Shown: positions 12,901 through 23,577 of the stretch, piece after piece
Position numbering within the stretch: the stretch's first letter is position 1
How the letters are laid out: each line of letters opens with the position of its first letter
NCBI GenBank assembly: GCA_024180945.1
Contig: JAKSGN010000035.1
Location: 2,418,001-2,482,000, forward strand
Source of the DNA: Macrophomina tecta
Taxonomy: Eukaryota; Ascomycota; Dothideomycetes; Botryosphaeriales; Botryosphaeriaceae
Direction of reading: 5' to 3'
Length of the DNA stretch: 64,000 bases
Made by a program: the position numbers and the translations under genes
Notes under the pieces: model-generated
Told to the model about the DNA's origin: nothing
Seen by the model: only the letters and a program-made list of their open reading frames with translations
Database searches by the model: none

Positions 12901-15310
12901 AGAGTTCGAACAAGGATCAGAGGCACCAGGCTACCTCATCAAGATGGGCATCTTGGACTTCTTGAACAGCTGTCTAGAAGCGATTCCGAACCGCCCAACG
13001 GTTGCGCACCTTATGCTTGGATTCAGTTGCGGAGTCAGCACACTGGATATTCCAGATGATGGTCTGTTCGCCGCTGGTAATTCCTTGTTCCATTCTGTCC
13101 TTCGTTTGGCCGTCGAATACCCGGAAATGATTGATGGCACTTTCATGCCGTGGTCAAGCACGATCAAGCAAAAGTGTATAAACCTCCTTATGAAGCTCTG
13201 GAGATCACCCCTCTCATCCGCCTTTATCATGGCTGAACTTCGAGCAAGTGATTATTTCCACAACCAGATGCTTCGCCAACACCTCGTGGACAACAACACC
13301 CTGTTTGCTGGCAGAAACATCACCGATCCCGACTTCATCTTCAATCCTTCGGCAGTTGCATTAGAGAAGTTTCTCCGGCAGAGAACAGCATTCTTCGAAT
13401 ATACTGCTAGAGAGCTTCGATTGGTTGGAGGATTGCCGACGCTCCGCGCCAGGATGCAGACCACTCTGCTCGGCGTGACTGTTCTACCTGACGGTGAACA
13501 GATGCCCAATCCCAGTGTTTTCGACCTGTTTGACTTCATGGAACTCGAGGTTCTTGCCGACTACCAACTTCCCGAATTACCTCTACTGGGCGCTATGGAT
13601 TTCAGCGCATGCTTGTCGCAGGAAGGACCGGCTGGTCACAAGTACGACATGCGACATGTGGAGGAGTTGATCACTCTCAGGTCGAACGAACTTCGCAAGA
13701 CTGGCAGGATTCTCTCTCCTGTTGAAGAACAGCAGATGCAGGCTGACGCACAGCTCGTATTGGGTTACCTCATAGGTGCCAACCAACGAAAGGATATAGC
13801 GCTGGCAAAGGGCGAAGTTTTGAAAGCTTGGACCCAACTCATGATGGTCCTATTGGAGAATGGCGAGTTTGACGACAGCACGAAGACCTCTTTCATACTC
13901 CAAGCTCTTCAGGTGATCTTGCCAAAGCTTGAAAAGGCTTACTCTGAGGATGTCAGCACCGCTGTGGATCTGGCCGACCTTGCGCGAAGGCTTTTGACAA
14001 ATGTCAACTTCAAGTCGAAAACCATAGAAGAGAAGGGAAGAACGAGCGATCTTGCCAAAGAAAGGCTATTACAGCTTTTCCGTGTGGCGCTGAGCGGCAT
14101 CTACTGCTTAGTGTCTACAGCAGAGCTGCGCGAGATTTGCTACCAGATCTGCTATCGTTACCTTCGCGGAACGGCCAAAGATGCAGTCAAGCCTGCTGCA
14201 ACCAATGGCAGTTTTGGACGCTCTTTCAGTACAACTCTTAACGCGTCGGCTGTTGTCAAAAGCTCACCTCAGTCTTCGACTCTCACTTCCCAAACCATGC
14301 GAACAGTCAAATCTGCGGGGAGTAAGATGGTGGATGTAGTGTGTGATGACTCTTATGCAGGACAAGGAACCTGCAGGATATCAGCACTTCTCTTCTTGGA
14401 TGCTCTTGTCTCCTTGAGTGCCAGAGAAGATGAAAGATACATCATTGACTCGCTCGTGCGGCTGAACTTCGTTGACGTGCTCGTAGACAGCATCAAAGTT
14501 ATCCCTACAGAACTCCGCAACACTAATGCAGCCGGTAGGAAACCTCCCGCCTGTCTACTGCAATTCACTGTTGACAACTATATAGACGTGCCGATCCTCC
14601 TTTCCTTCATCGACGCCTACCTCGCTCTTCTTCTCCGTATCTCTCAAACAAGACTCGGCGCGGCACAGGTTCTCAACGCAGGTCTCTTCAGCTCAGTGCG
14701 CGAATCACAGATCTTCTCTACAGATCCAGACTTCGGCTTTGGTACGACAAAAACAACTTTTTCAGCAATTCAAATCCTTCCCCTTCACCAACAACTGCAA
14801 CAACGCCTTCAACAGCAACGTCGTCTTCGCAACAAAGACAACAGTACCTCACTACCATGGGACACAACTCCAAATCGTTATATGCAGAGCACGGCTAACA
14901 CTCCGGACCTTCGTCCCGCGACATATACAGAAATGGACAACCCGCAAGCCCTCCGCAAGTTCTTCGACCTCATGCTCAGCGTCCTCCGCGTCGTCAACTC
15001 CGTTGTCATCGTCCGTGGCCCCCAGAACGAACAGTGTCGTCAGCAAGCGAGAGATTTCATCGTGGATAATCGAGCGAGCTTCGTGTCGGTGTTCAAGCGT
15101 GCCGCCAGGAAAGGCGGGCCAGGTGAGCAGGCGACTGGTGCAGAGCTGGAGGAGTTGGTGGATAACTTGTGTCTGTTAATCACCACGACGGACTTTTTGG
15201 AGGTGAGTATCACTGCTTCTTGTCTAAAATCGCTGGTAAGCTGATTTGACGTCCTGTAGTATGAAGAGAAGGAGCTGAGCAGACCGGCGATGTTGGCGTC
15301 TTTTTCATAA
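9908..15310 (+). CDS. NUP192: Nucleoporin Nup192 (Nup205 family)
   Basis: Large alpha-helical scaffold nucleoporin of the inner ring of the nuclear pore complex, partner of Nic96/Nup93 and Nup53. Exons: 9908-10091, 10146-14741, 14931-15202 and 15260-15310, giving 1700 aa, close to the roughly 1700-1750 aa of filamentous-fungal homologues. The N terminus (LEALQGLHRDLLALSEARLP) and the conserved C-terminal block ICRISALLFLD-like/DNPQALRKFFDLMLSVLR match the family as I know it. The first intron (54 bp) and the third-exon-flanking intron (14742-14930, 189 bp) are both multiples of three without an in-frame stop, so a naive reading frame runs through them. I removed the second because its ends (GTACG, branch GGCTAAC, CATATACAG) are good. 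Removal also joins DPDFGFE to MDNPQALRKFF, as expected, and deletes a Gln-rich stretch foreign to the protein. The last exon adds YEEKELSRPAMLASFS. Confidence 0.92.
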
Positions 15311-15941
15311 AAGAAGGTATTATGTGGCTTTCCACTTTGAGGCCAGTCGTGATAATGAGCTTAAGGGCAGGGAGAGGGACAAAGATATCAAGAAGATGGT
15401 CATGGACGCCCTTTTGGTGAGTACAAGAAGTTTTTGGAAACCGACGTTAAAGTAGAGGCGATGATTGTACAAAAAGGGACCACTATGATATGACCTGAGA
15501 TTTAGTTCGGGATCAGGTACGGGGAATTAACGGTCATGGAAAACAGTTGTTTGAGCATTTGCCTGAGCGTGTGAGGTGGATTATCTGTTTGCGGCTCGGG
15601 CCATATACCTGAGAACCTAAGACTTTTCAACACGGAATTACGTTTATTCCTTGCGTCTCCAGTGAGGTTATATGAAAGCTTTATTTGTTCCGGCGACAGT
15701 CTTACGTCGGTGCTAAAGTCAGCCTACGGAGCACTGATGAAAGCTCGGGCTCCCAAAAGTGTTGCAACGCCAAGTGTGATAAATATGGGGGATTGAAGCG
15801 ATTGTTCGGATGCAAATGTCGAAAAAAATTCAAGATAATTACGTTCCCATCTATGCTGCAGCTCCCGGAGCTTGCACACTCTGCAGGCTATTCGATTATA
15901 TCGCTGTAGGAATGCCTTGTTGTCAAGTGGAATTTGGTTGA

Positions 15942-15986
<45 letters not shown>

Positions 15987-16356
15987 TTCTCGGAGTTAGA
16001 CCATCGAAAAGACGATTATGCTCGTCATATTTCCTGGCTGAGCACGAAGACCAGAATTTGGCCACAACTGCTAGCGAATTTTTCCTAAGACTTGAAGACA
16101 TCGCCTTTAAAGTCTCAGAGGCCGGGGAATAAATAGCAGTCATGACGCATGAACTGGTGCCGCGACTTTACCCGGGCGTGGTAGCTATGGCCGCTCCGGA
16201 TCCACAACCCACTTTGCGCACCGGCAACGAGTTATTACGCTCCTCGTGCCCCGCAGTAACCATCACGTACATATAAACCCCTCCATGTCCGCGTTCTTAC
16301 GAGAACATTTACAACCTGCCTTCTTATTTATTTCGAACTCTGAGTCCAAATTGAGC
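15311..16356. other. Intergenic region with A-tract and AG microsatellite
   Basis: About 1 kb between NUP192 and the first oxidoreductase. It contains the compound simple repeat listed separately. The only open frames are short, AT-rich and unlike protein. The last 200 bp should contain the promoter of the downstream gene. I see no RNA gene. Confidence 0.6.
15943..15986. repeat. A(21) tract followed by (AG)n microsatellite
   Basis: A run of about 21 A residues passes directly into about 12 AG dinucleotide units. It lies in non-coding DNA between NUP192 and an oxidoreductase gene. Such a tract is expected to vary in length between strains. Confidence 0.95.
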
Positions 16357-17722
16357 ATGTCCGTCGGCGTAGCGATTATCGGGAGCGGTAAGTCCCTGCA
16401 TTCCTTCTCAAGTCGCACCACTGACATCATCGCCATCAGGCGTCTTCGTCCGCGAAAAGCACCTGGTAAGCCTCCAAATCGCACCATGCACAAACGGGGG
16501 CGTTTGCTAAATAATTTTACAGCCCGCGGTCCAAGAAGCCCCCTCCCTGAGCTTGAAGGCGCTTTACTCCCGCTCGCTCAAAACCGCTCAAGATCTCGGC
16601 TCCGACCTCTCGGGTGTCGACCTGTACAGCGAGGATGCCGGCGACGGCAAGGCCTACTCCGACCTCTTGGCTCGCTCAGACATCCAGGGCGTGATTATCG
16701 CGTATATCTCCTCCCGCTAAATAGCAAAAGAAAATGACCCCTACATCAACTGACACTTCCCAGCCTCCCCATCACCGCGCAGCCGACTTACATCAAAGCC
16801 GCGCTCAGCGCCGGCAAGCACGTCCTGTCAGAGAAGCCCATAGCCAAGGATGTCGCCTCCGCGCGCGAGCTGCTCGCCTGGTACGAGCAGAACATCGACA
16901 AGAGCAAGGCGACGTGGGGGGTGGCCGAGAACTTCCGCTTCTTCGAGTCCTACCAGTGGGGCGCGGCGAAGGTGGCCGAGCTGGGCAAGGTGGTGAGCTT
17001 CAGCAGCAAGGTACATGCGTACATCAAGGAGGATAACAAGTACTACGGTGAGAATTCCCTGGCCTGCTGACGATTTGGGCAAAGTCTTTGCTGATGCTGA
17101 TCGTCTGTTGTGATAGCGACCTCTTGGCGCAAGCAGCCCACGCACCAAGGCGGCTTCCTGCTCGATGGCGGCGTGCACTTCGTCGCGGCGACGCGCCTGT
17201 TGCTCGGCGTGGACGTCAAGCCCACGTCCGTCTCCGCCCATACAGCGCAGCACCTGCCGTACCTGCCGCCCGTCGACTCTGTTGAGGCGGTGTGGAAGCT
17301 CAGCAACGGCGCCTCGGGCACTTTCTCAAACACATTCGCAGCGCCGGTCGGTATCACTGAGTACCGCGTCGTCTGCGAGCGCGGCACCGTGACGACCGGG
17401 TTCGGATCGGTGCCCATGTCTCCGGCGTACGTCTCAGTAAAGCGTGCGGACTCGGACGAGGAGGAGAGGAAGGAGTTCCCTGAGGCGGGCTTCGGTGTGC
17501 ACCTGGAGGTCGCGGCGTGGGGTGAGAAGCTGGAGAAGGGCAGGTTTGACGAGAGACAGGCTCCGAAGGAGGCATTGAAGGATTTGGAGATAGTAAGTTC
17601 CCGACCCGGAATCGATCTATTCACATCGTGAAATGCACGCTGACGAAGATTGGTTGCAGCTGGAGGCCATGCTGAAGAGCGGAGAGCAAGGTGGCGTCCC
17701 AGTATCTATCCATAGCAGCTAG
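16357..17722 (+). CDS. Gfo/Idh/MocA family NAD(P)-dependent oxidoreductase 1
   Basis: Putative sugar or polyol dehydrogenase-type enzyme of the Gfo/Idh/MocA family, probably cytosolic; the substrate is unknown. Six exons: 16357-16387, 16440-16465, 16523-16701, 16764-17047, 17117-17592 and 17660-17722, giving 352 aa. The N terminus VGVAIIGSGVFVREKHLPAV is the Rossmann dinucleotide-binding loop and is built from two micro-exons of 31 and 26 nt. The family signature SEKPIAKD and the later GGFLLDGGVHFV segment, with its conserved D and H, are present. Length is typical. The overall look recalls the yeast YMR315W group, which is tentative. It is convergent with the bS6m gene. A second, different member of the family lies 2 kb away on the other strand (19860-21682). 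Confidence 0.9.
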
Positions 17723-18034
17723 AGACTTCAATGAGGCGGAGGAGATTTATCCGGGTAGTGCTGAGTGAAAAGTCTAGAAGACGTAGTGTCAATGTATTCG
17801 TCATGATACCTTGAATCATATATTGAAGATGCCCGTCGGGAACTGCGACTCTCTGGAGCGCCCGTGCATATTGCTGAGAAATCTCCCATGCCATTTACCC
17901 CCAAACGCCTCGAGCCACACGGCCATGCACATCTCGTCGGTATTTATACAGCGCGATCTCCAGGCTATCCGCTCAACCAGCCGGCAAGCCGGAAATGCCC
18001 CTGTTTAGTTTTCGCCTTCGCCCTTTCTAGAAGT
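17723..18034. other. Convergent 3' spacer
   Basis: 312 bp between the stop codons of oxidoreductase 1 (+) and bS6m (-). It should hold both 3' untranslated regions. No repeat, terminator hairpin or open frame of interest was seen. Confidence 0.5.
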
Positions 18035-18708
18035 TCATTTTTTCCCATTCAATAGATTTAACAGACCCGCCAGGTTCTCTTGCTGGTTCGCGCTCGCAGA
18101 CTCCGGGATCTTCATTTCCTCCCATTTCTCTGTTTGCGTGCTCAGCGGAGGGATTTCGACCTTGGAGCTGACAGCCAGATCGCCCGAGCCCCATGGCGCG
18201 ATGCCGGGCACATCAGCGATATCCTCCAGCTTGTCGCCCAGCTTGACGACCGAGTAGCGGATCAGGCGGGGGTCGAGGCCCATGGTGCGGCGCAGGGAGT
18301 GCTGGGTGCGTGGCGAGGCATCAAAGCGCAGGAGGAAGTGGTGACCAGTGTAGTGGGTGACCTGGTGCTTGCGGAAGGGCTTGGGCAGCTGGAAGACGCC
18401 CCAGTTGGTGACGCCGCGCACGACGCCGCCGCTGTTAAGGATGATGCTACCGGCGGTCTTGGCGATTCTACAATAGACGCGCGAGCGCGGCAGCGGTCAG
18501 CAGACAGTACCTGTGAGAGATCGGGAAACGGGAGAGGCAATGCGGTGTTTCGAAGCATGTCGGGGAGCGTTGGAGGAAGCGGCAGCGTACTCTTTGACTT
18601 CGTGGACCTTGCCCGGCCGGACCTGTCAATTGCGTTAGTTCCTCTGGGCTAATGCATCCATGATGAGAAGAGCTGGCGGCGCACAATTCCTATTAACTCG
18701 TACAGCAT
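18035..18708 (-). CDS. MRP17: Mitochondrial small-subunit ribosomal protein bS6m (Mrp17-like)
   Basis: Homologue of bacterial ribosomal protein S6, part of the mitochondrial small ribosomal subunit. Three exons on the minus strand: 18708-18685 (24 nt), 18622-18591 (32 nt) and 18467-18035; introns are 62 and 123 bp; product 162 aa. The spliced N terminus reads MLYELIGIVRPGKVHEVKE followed by IAKTAGSIILNSGGVVRGV, a standard S6 beginning. The segment NWGVFQLPKPFRKHQVTHY and the basic HHFLLRFDASP continue the fold. The C-terminal part (about 50 aa) is an extension beyond the bacterial core, as is common in fungal mitochondria. The two first exons are so short that automated gene calling could easily miss them. 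Divergent from the glycine cleavage H protein gene, another mitochondrial protein. Confidence 0.9.
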
Positions 18709-18969
18709 GGTGGCGGCAGAGGTGGACGAGGTAGCTCTCGTCTTCACATCGATCAGTCTAGTCTCAAGAAAGTCGCGAGCGCAGGCCGCCGCGCCGGAGA
18801 GCGGCAGCGGGTCTGGGATTTTCATTTCTCCGGGCGAGCATGGCCGGGGCTCGTCTTGAATGCACGAGCCACAAGTTTCCTCGTCATTGCTGAAGCTCTC
18901 GCCGAACGCGCGCCTTATCACACCCCACCGAGTCTTTCCCTCTCTCTCCACACACACACCACCGAAACA
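18709..18969. promoter_or_regulatory. Divergent promoter between bS6m and GCV3
   Basis: Only 261 bp separate the start codons of two nuclear genes for mitochondrial proteins. The GCV3 side ends in a pyrimidine-rich leader with a CA run (about 18931-18961), a common fungal 5' leader style. Shared regulation is inferred from spacing. Confidence 0.55.
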
Positions 18970-19705
18970 ATGGCTGCCCGGTCCTCAGTCGCTCGTGCTG
19001 CTCGCCAATTGACCTCCATCGCGCGCCCCGCGCGCCCATTCGTCTGCAGGAACGCGCCCGTCGCGCCATGGAGCAAGCAGAGCTTCAGGCCGTTTTCTGT
19101 ATCGGCTGCCGGTGAGTTTTGGCCGAAAGACTCACGCTGCCGACGGTAACAACTGACACCCCCGCCCGCAGTATGGGAGAAGAAGTACACCCAGGACCAC
19201 GAATGGGTTGAGCTCTCCGCCGACGGCAAGACTTGTATGTTGCTCCCAAACCTTTTCTCTGCGCGCGCCGTCAAAGTGCGCCACGCCGCTGCACCTTCGC
19301 TATTCCCTCCGCCCGAATGATACGCCCGGTCGGCCTTATAATTACCTTTGCGCAATACATAATAACGTGTTCGTTCGGCGCACAACAGTCACCCTCGGTG
19401 TCTCCGACTACGCTGCCAATGCCCTGGGCGACGTTGTCTTCGTCGAGCTCCCCGTTCAGGGCACCGACTTCGCCGCCCATGATGCCATTGGTGCTGTCGA
19501 ATCGGTCAAGAGTGCCTCTGACATCCTGACTCCGCTGCCCGGCAAGGTTGTCGAGGTCAACCGCGTGCTGGAGGAGAAGCCTGCCACCATCAACAAGAGC
19601 CCCGAGGGCGAGGGCTGGATTGCGAAGCTGGAGTTGGCTGAGGGTGCCGACATCAACGAGGGTCTGATGAGCGTCGAGGATTACAAGAAGTTCACTGAGG
19701 AATAA
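18970..19705 (+). CDS. GCV3: Glycine cleavage system H protein, mitochondrial
   Basis: Lipoyl-carrying shuttle protein of the glycine decarboxylase complex. It passes the aminomethyl group between P and T proteins and in fungi also supports protein lipoylation. Exons: 18970-19111, 19172-19234 and 19389-19705, giving 173 aa. The first ~45 residues are Arg/Ala/Ser-rich and lack acidic residues, as in a mitochondrial presequence. The mature part begins VWEKKYTQDHEWVELSADGKT and carries the lipoylation motif ESVKSASD, with the modified lysine at about residue 109. VSDYAANALGDVVFVELP is the conserved core. The second intron (154 bp) is longer than its neighbours. It has phase-consistent ends and restores KTFTLGVSDY. 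The gene is divergent from bS6m. Confidence 0.95.
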
Positions 19706-19859
19706 GAAAAGGGAATCGGATCAACAATCAAGCGTGTTCTAGACGAATTCAACATTACTAACGTTACGGTCTCGGAAGGCCCAGATCCGTTAACTGTGGC
19801 TGCAATTGGATAATGACGAGAAAAGAGGTGCTAGGTTTGAGAACTGTCACATCCCCAGC

Positions 19860-21682
19860 TTACACATCCAACGTCTTTCCGGACTGAGAGCTCTCCTTGG
19901 CCAACTCGATCAGCCGAATGACTGCTGCGGCTTCCTCCGCCTTGACTGGAACCTCGCCCTCACCATTGAGTGCCTTTTCTAACACACGGTAGTACTCCAC
20001 ATATGTTTGAGGCGGCAGAGTGGGATGTGTTTGTCGCACTGGTTTTCCGTCCTTCAGTAGCGTCAAAGTGCCGTAGTGGCTTTCGGGGTCAAAACCGTAG
20101 CCCTCCTGTCCAGGCCTCAGGCCAGCTAGCAGCTGGTCCTCTTGTACGTCCAGATGGTACTTCTTGAAACTGCCCTTTTCACCACGCACCCAAAAGCGCA
20201 ACTGCTCCTCCTCAGTGCTCATCACTGCCGCTCTGGCCGTCGCCAACAAGCCGTCGTTATAGTGAAGATGCACGGTGAAGGAATCTCCCGGGTCAGCATG
20301 ACCCGCGCCCCTTGGCGCGTCGGCACGCTGGTTGCCGATGAAGGCAGTGATCTTGGCTGGCAGGCCAAAGAGTGTAACGACCTGGTCGATGAGGTGGGTG
20401 CCAAGGTCGTAGATGGCCCCGTTGCCAGGGCGAGTCTCAGCCTTCCAGCCGGCGCGCAGCGTAGGCGAGTAGCGGTCGAAGTGCGTGTTGAAGTCGACGA
20501 CACGTCCCAGCGTGCCGTCCTCGAGCAGCTTGCGCAGGGTCACAAAGTCGGCATCCCATCGTCTGTCTGAACACGCGAGAAGAGCAGGTCAGTTAGCGTT
20601 TTGCGTCAGGTTTCCTTGTTTTCGACTTGTGTGTGTATGTGACGTGCAACGACCGTTGATCCTCTTTTTGGCAATGTGTCTATGAGGCCAGTGTCAAGAG
20701 GTCTTGCGCTGCCAAGCGCGAACGTGCGTGGGTGGTTGAAGCATTTGTCCGGGCGTAAATGCGACCAGTTGTTCTCGGCGGTTGCGTCTGATGAACGACA
20801 CAACTACCCACAGTATGAGCACGTTGCAACACTTCTGACAATGGCCTCATTTGCCACCTTCCTTCTCTGACTGCCTCGGAAATCGCTTTTGAATTGTCGA
20901 TTGTGTCCAGATTCACTCTCCGTGAGGTGATCGGCAGATAGAGAGGTGTCCCTGTCTTACCTCCCCGCCAAGACCAGACACATCTCGAAACGCCCAGTGA
21001 CTCAAGCCTTTGCGTTCCCTCAGGCGTCCTGAGGCTTGTGCCGTCTGGCATCAAGGCGTTCCAGGCAAGCAAATTCGGGCTCGATTGATGAGGCAAAAGG
21101 ACAATAAAGAGGCCAGGCAGGGGTTGAGGCAGATTGCCGGGGATTGGCGCAGCGTCGTCCGTTGCATCTCTTCATGCAATACCTAGCCGTACGCACATCC
21201 CCAACCCTCCCCTCCCCTGGCATCCTTCATTGAGGATGCACAATAGAAAATCGGTGATTGGTGGAAGGGGGAAAAAGGGGAAAATTAGGAAGAGAACACG
21301 TACTCTGATACACGGCGACGCTGCGCTTCTTCTCGGCGGCCAGCGCCACCAGCTCGCGCGCCTCGGCGTGCGTCGGCACGAACGGCTTCTCGACCACGAC
21401 GTGCTTGCCGGCCTCGAGCGCGCGCTTTGTCAGCGCGAAGTGCGAGTCCGGCGGCGTCGTCACGACCACGACGTCCACCGCCGCGTCGTCGAACAGCTCG
21501 TCGGCCGTCCGCCACGACTTCGCGGCGGGGAAGTCGGCGCCGCTGTCGTTGCCCGGCGAGGGGCTGCGTTGCACGATGCCATGCAGCTTGAAGGACGGGA
21601 TCGACGTCAGGTGCGGGATGTGAAAGATTTTGGCAGAGAGGCCGTAGCCGATGATGCCGAAGTTGAAGGTCTTTTGAGGCAT
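19860..21682 (-). CDS. Gfo/Idh/MocA family NAD(P)-dependent oxidoreductase 2
   Basis: Second member of the family, with sequence clearly different from the one at 16357-17722. Two exons on the minus strand, 21682-21304 and 20566-19860, encode 361 aa. The Rossmann segment is FGIIGYGLSAKIFHIPHL; VVVVTTPPDSHF and the signature VEKPF follow. The splice joins VAVYQ to NRRWDADFVTL, a junction well conserved in this family (phase 1, donor GTACGT, acceptor TTCAG). The intron between them is 737 bp, by far the longest in this window. The C-terminal half has the usual GNGAIYDLGTHLIDQ motif with Asp and His. Substrate unknown. Its 3' end converges with GCV3. Confidence 0.9.
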
Positions 21683-22489
21683 GGTGTTGAGGTGTGGTGG
21701 TGGTGACGAAAGAGGAAGGAGGGGTCAAGTATGCAATGCTCGGAGGGTTGGAGACCGAGTCAAGGGAGGAAGGCACGCATTTAAAGTGTATAGAAGGCCT
21801 TTTCTTTTAGCTTCCTCTTCTTCTTCTCTTCCGGGTGGATTAGTTGAAGTTCAGCTCGAAGCACGTCAGGCCATCTGACTCAAAGAAATTCTAGTTGCTA
21901 TGACAAAGCACCGCCGGAGAGACCTCCACTTTGGCGGGGATAGGGAAATTATTCGCGTGCAGGGACTGGAAAGCCGGTTCACGGTGTCCTGATCTGTGTC
22001 TAGTCGCCGATTGACGTACACGTTTGATGCATGGAAGGTATTTCCCGTCACACCGCGGGGCAGAGGGGAAGGTCCAAGGCGGAGAGGCGCTCGACCAAGT
22101 GGGGTGGGAAGTACGCCGAGACTCATCCGCGGGGACTATCGGGCCCGCTTCCATCTTCAGAGCTATGAAAAAACAGGTGGCCGAGAGAGGAAAATGTGCC
22201 CGGCCACGAGAAAACGGCAGGGACGGCAGGGACTGCCAAGAGGCAACCAAGAATGGCCCACGGCTCCGAAGCTTGTTTGCTCTTTTGTGGAATGCTCGTT
22301 GCCCCTGTGATTTCTGTTTCGTATGGCGCTACCGGGGAATCATTAATATTTCTCTGCTGTTCGCATCTCGTCTCCGCCTACAATATGTAAATCCAAATCC
22401 CAAATATCGTCAACTTGTAACGAAAAGACGCCGTCTCAGCCCTGCTCGGCTGGATAAACCTCACTTTAGAAAAGCAAGTCTGCCCTTTC
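21683..22489. other. Intergenic region upstream of oxidoreductase 2
   Basis: About 0.8 kb between the start of oxidoreductase 2 and the stop of the NmrA-like gene, both on the minus strand. It should contain the promoter of the former. Small open frames overlap on both strands without resembling protein. No repeats or RNA genes noticed. Confidence 0.5.
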
Positions 22490-23577
22490 TCAAACGAAGC
22501 AACAACCCATTTTGAAGAATTCGGACAAGGTGCCCTTTCCACGTCTGCCCTTCCCCTGCTTAGCATAGTTCTGATGCCATGTGTAGTCCCTTTCCCGCCG
22601 CAGAAACAGCTGTACCGCTTGTTCACCATCCTTTGCCGGACGCCCTAGCAGCTCGCTCATCAACGGCGATACAGTAGCCGCCTTCCCTGCCTCGAATCCA
22701 CGTAGTAGCGATGCCCAGTTGCGGAAGAAGTCCTCAGACTTGCCGCCGATGTCCTTGGCAGCATTGCGCTTAACGTATTCCTCGTCAGAGACATATTCTA
22801 TCCGCACGGCGCGACTGCTGACTGTATTGATGACATTCACGAGCGAAGACAGCTTCACGGCTCGCGGGCCTGTGAGGAGAACCTGCGGGGGAAAATGATC
22901 AGCGGATCTGCTTCGAAAATCCCCACCGGGCCATTGGTGATGGAAAAGCGTGTACTCACATTCTGCTTCTCGAAGCCGCCCCTCATCATCAGCTTCGCCG
23001 TCGCCTCGCCCAATTCGTCGCGCATCGCGAACGCGACCTCGCCGTCGCACGGAAGATACAGCACCTGTTCCGGGTCATTGGGATACCAATTCAAAAAACA
23101 CGGGAATGCGTCCGCGTAGATGCCCTCGCGCACGGACGTCCACACCAATGTCGAGGCCCTCAGCATCTTCTCCGTCTCCAGGTGCGCGACCATCAACTCA
23201 ACATCCCAAGGCTGGCCGTCGACGCCGCCAATGCCTAGACTGGAGTAGTAGACGCGCGCAACACCGGCCTGCTCGGCGGCGGTGACGACGTTGCGATGCT
23301 GCTGCTTGCGCTTCTCGTTGTCGAAGGCGTCGGTTGACACGAAGAAGAGCTTCTTGACGCCCTGGAAGGCGCGCATCAGCGAGGTGATGTTCTCGAAGTC
23401 AGTATGGCGGAACTGCAGGCCGCGCGCCTCGTACGTCGAGCCCAGGTGCTCGCGCGTCGACGCGACGGCGATCTGCGAGGTCGGGACCCCGGATTTGAGC
23501 AGCGTGGAGAGGATCGCGGTGCCGAGGCCACCGGTGGCCCCGGTGATGAGGTACTCGACAGGAGACTTGCTGGACAT
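22490..23577 (-). CDS. NmrA-like NAD(P)-binding Rossmann-fold protein
   Basis: Atypical short-chain dehydrogenase of the NmrA/HSCARG type. Members act as redox sensors or as reductases; which applies here cannot be told. Two exons on the minus strand, 23577-22960 and 22882-22490 (77-bp intron, GTGAGT donor), encode 336 aa. The N terminus shows YLITGATGGLGTAIL, the GxxGxxG dinucleotide-binding loop. VKKLFFVSTDAFDN, YYSSLGIGG and TSVREGIYAD are the usual later NmrA blocks. The C-terminal exon (VLLTGPRAVKLSSLVNVIN) contains the substrate-side helices. No catalytic YxxxK is obvious, in line with the NmrA branch. Head-to-head with the membrane-protein gene at 25689, but 2.1 kb apart. Confidence 0.88.

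Noticed and set aside
20680..21096. 138-codon frame inside the long intron of oxidoreductase 2
   Set aside because: No recognisable domain and no promoter or splice logic; treated as chance.
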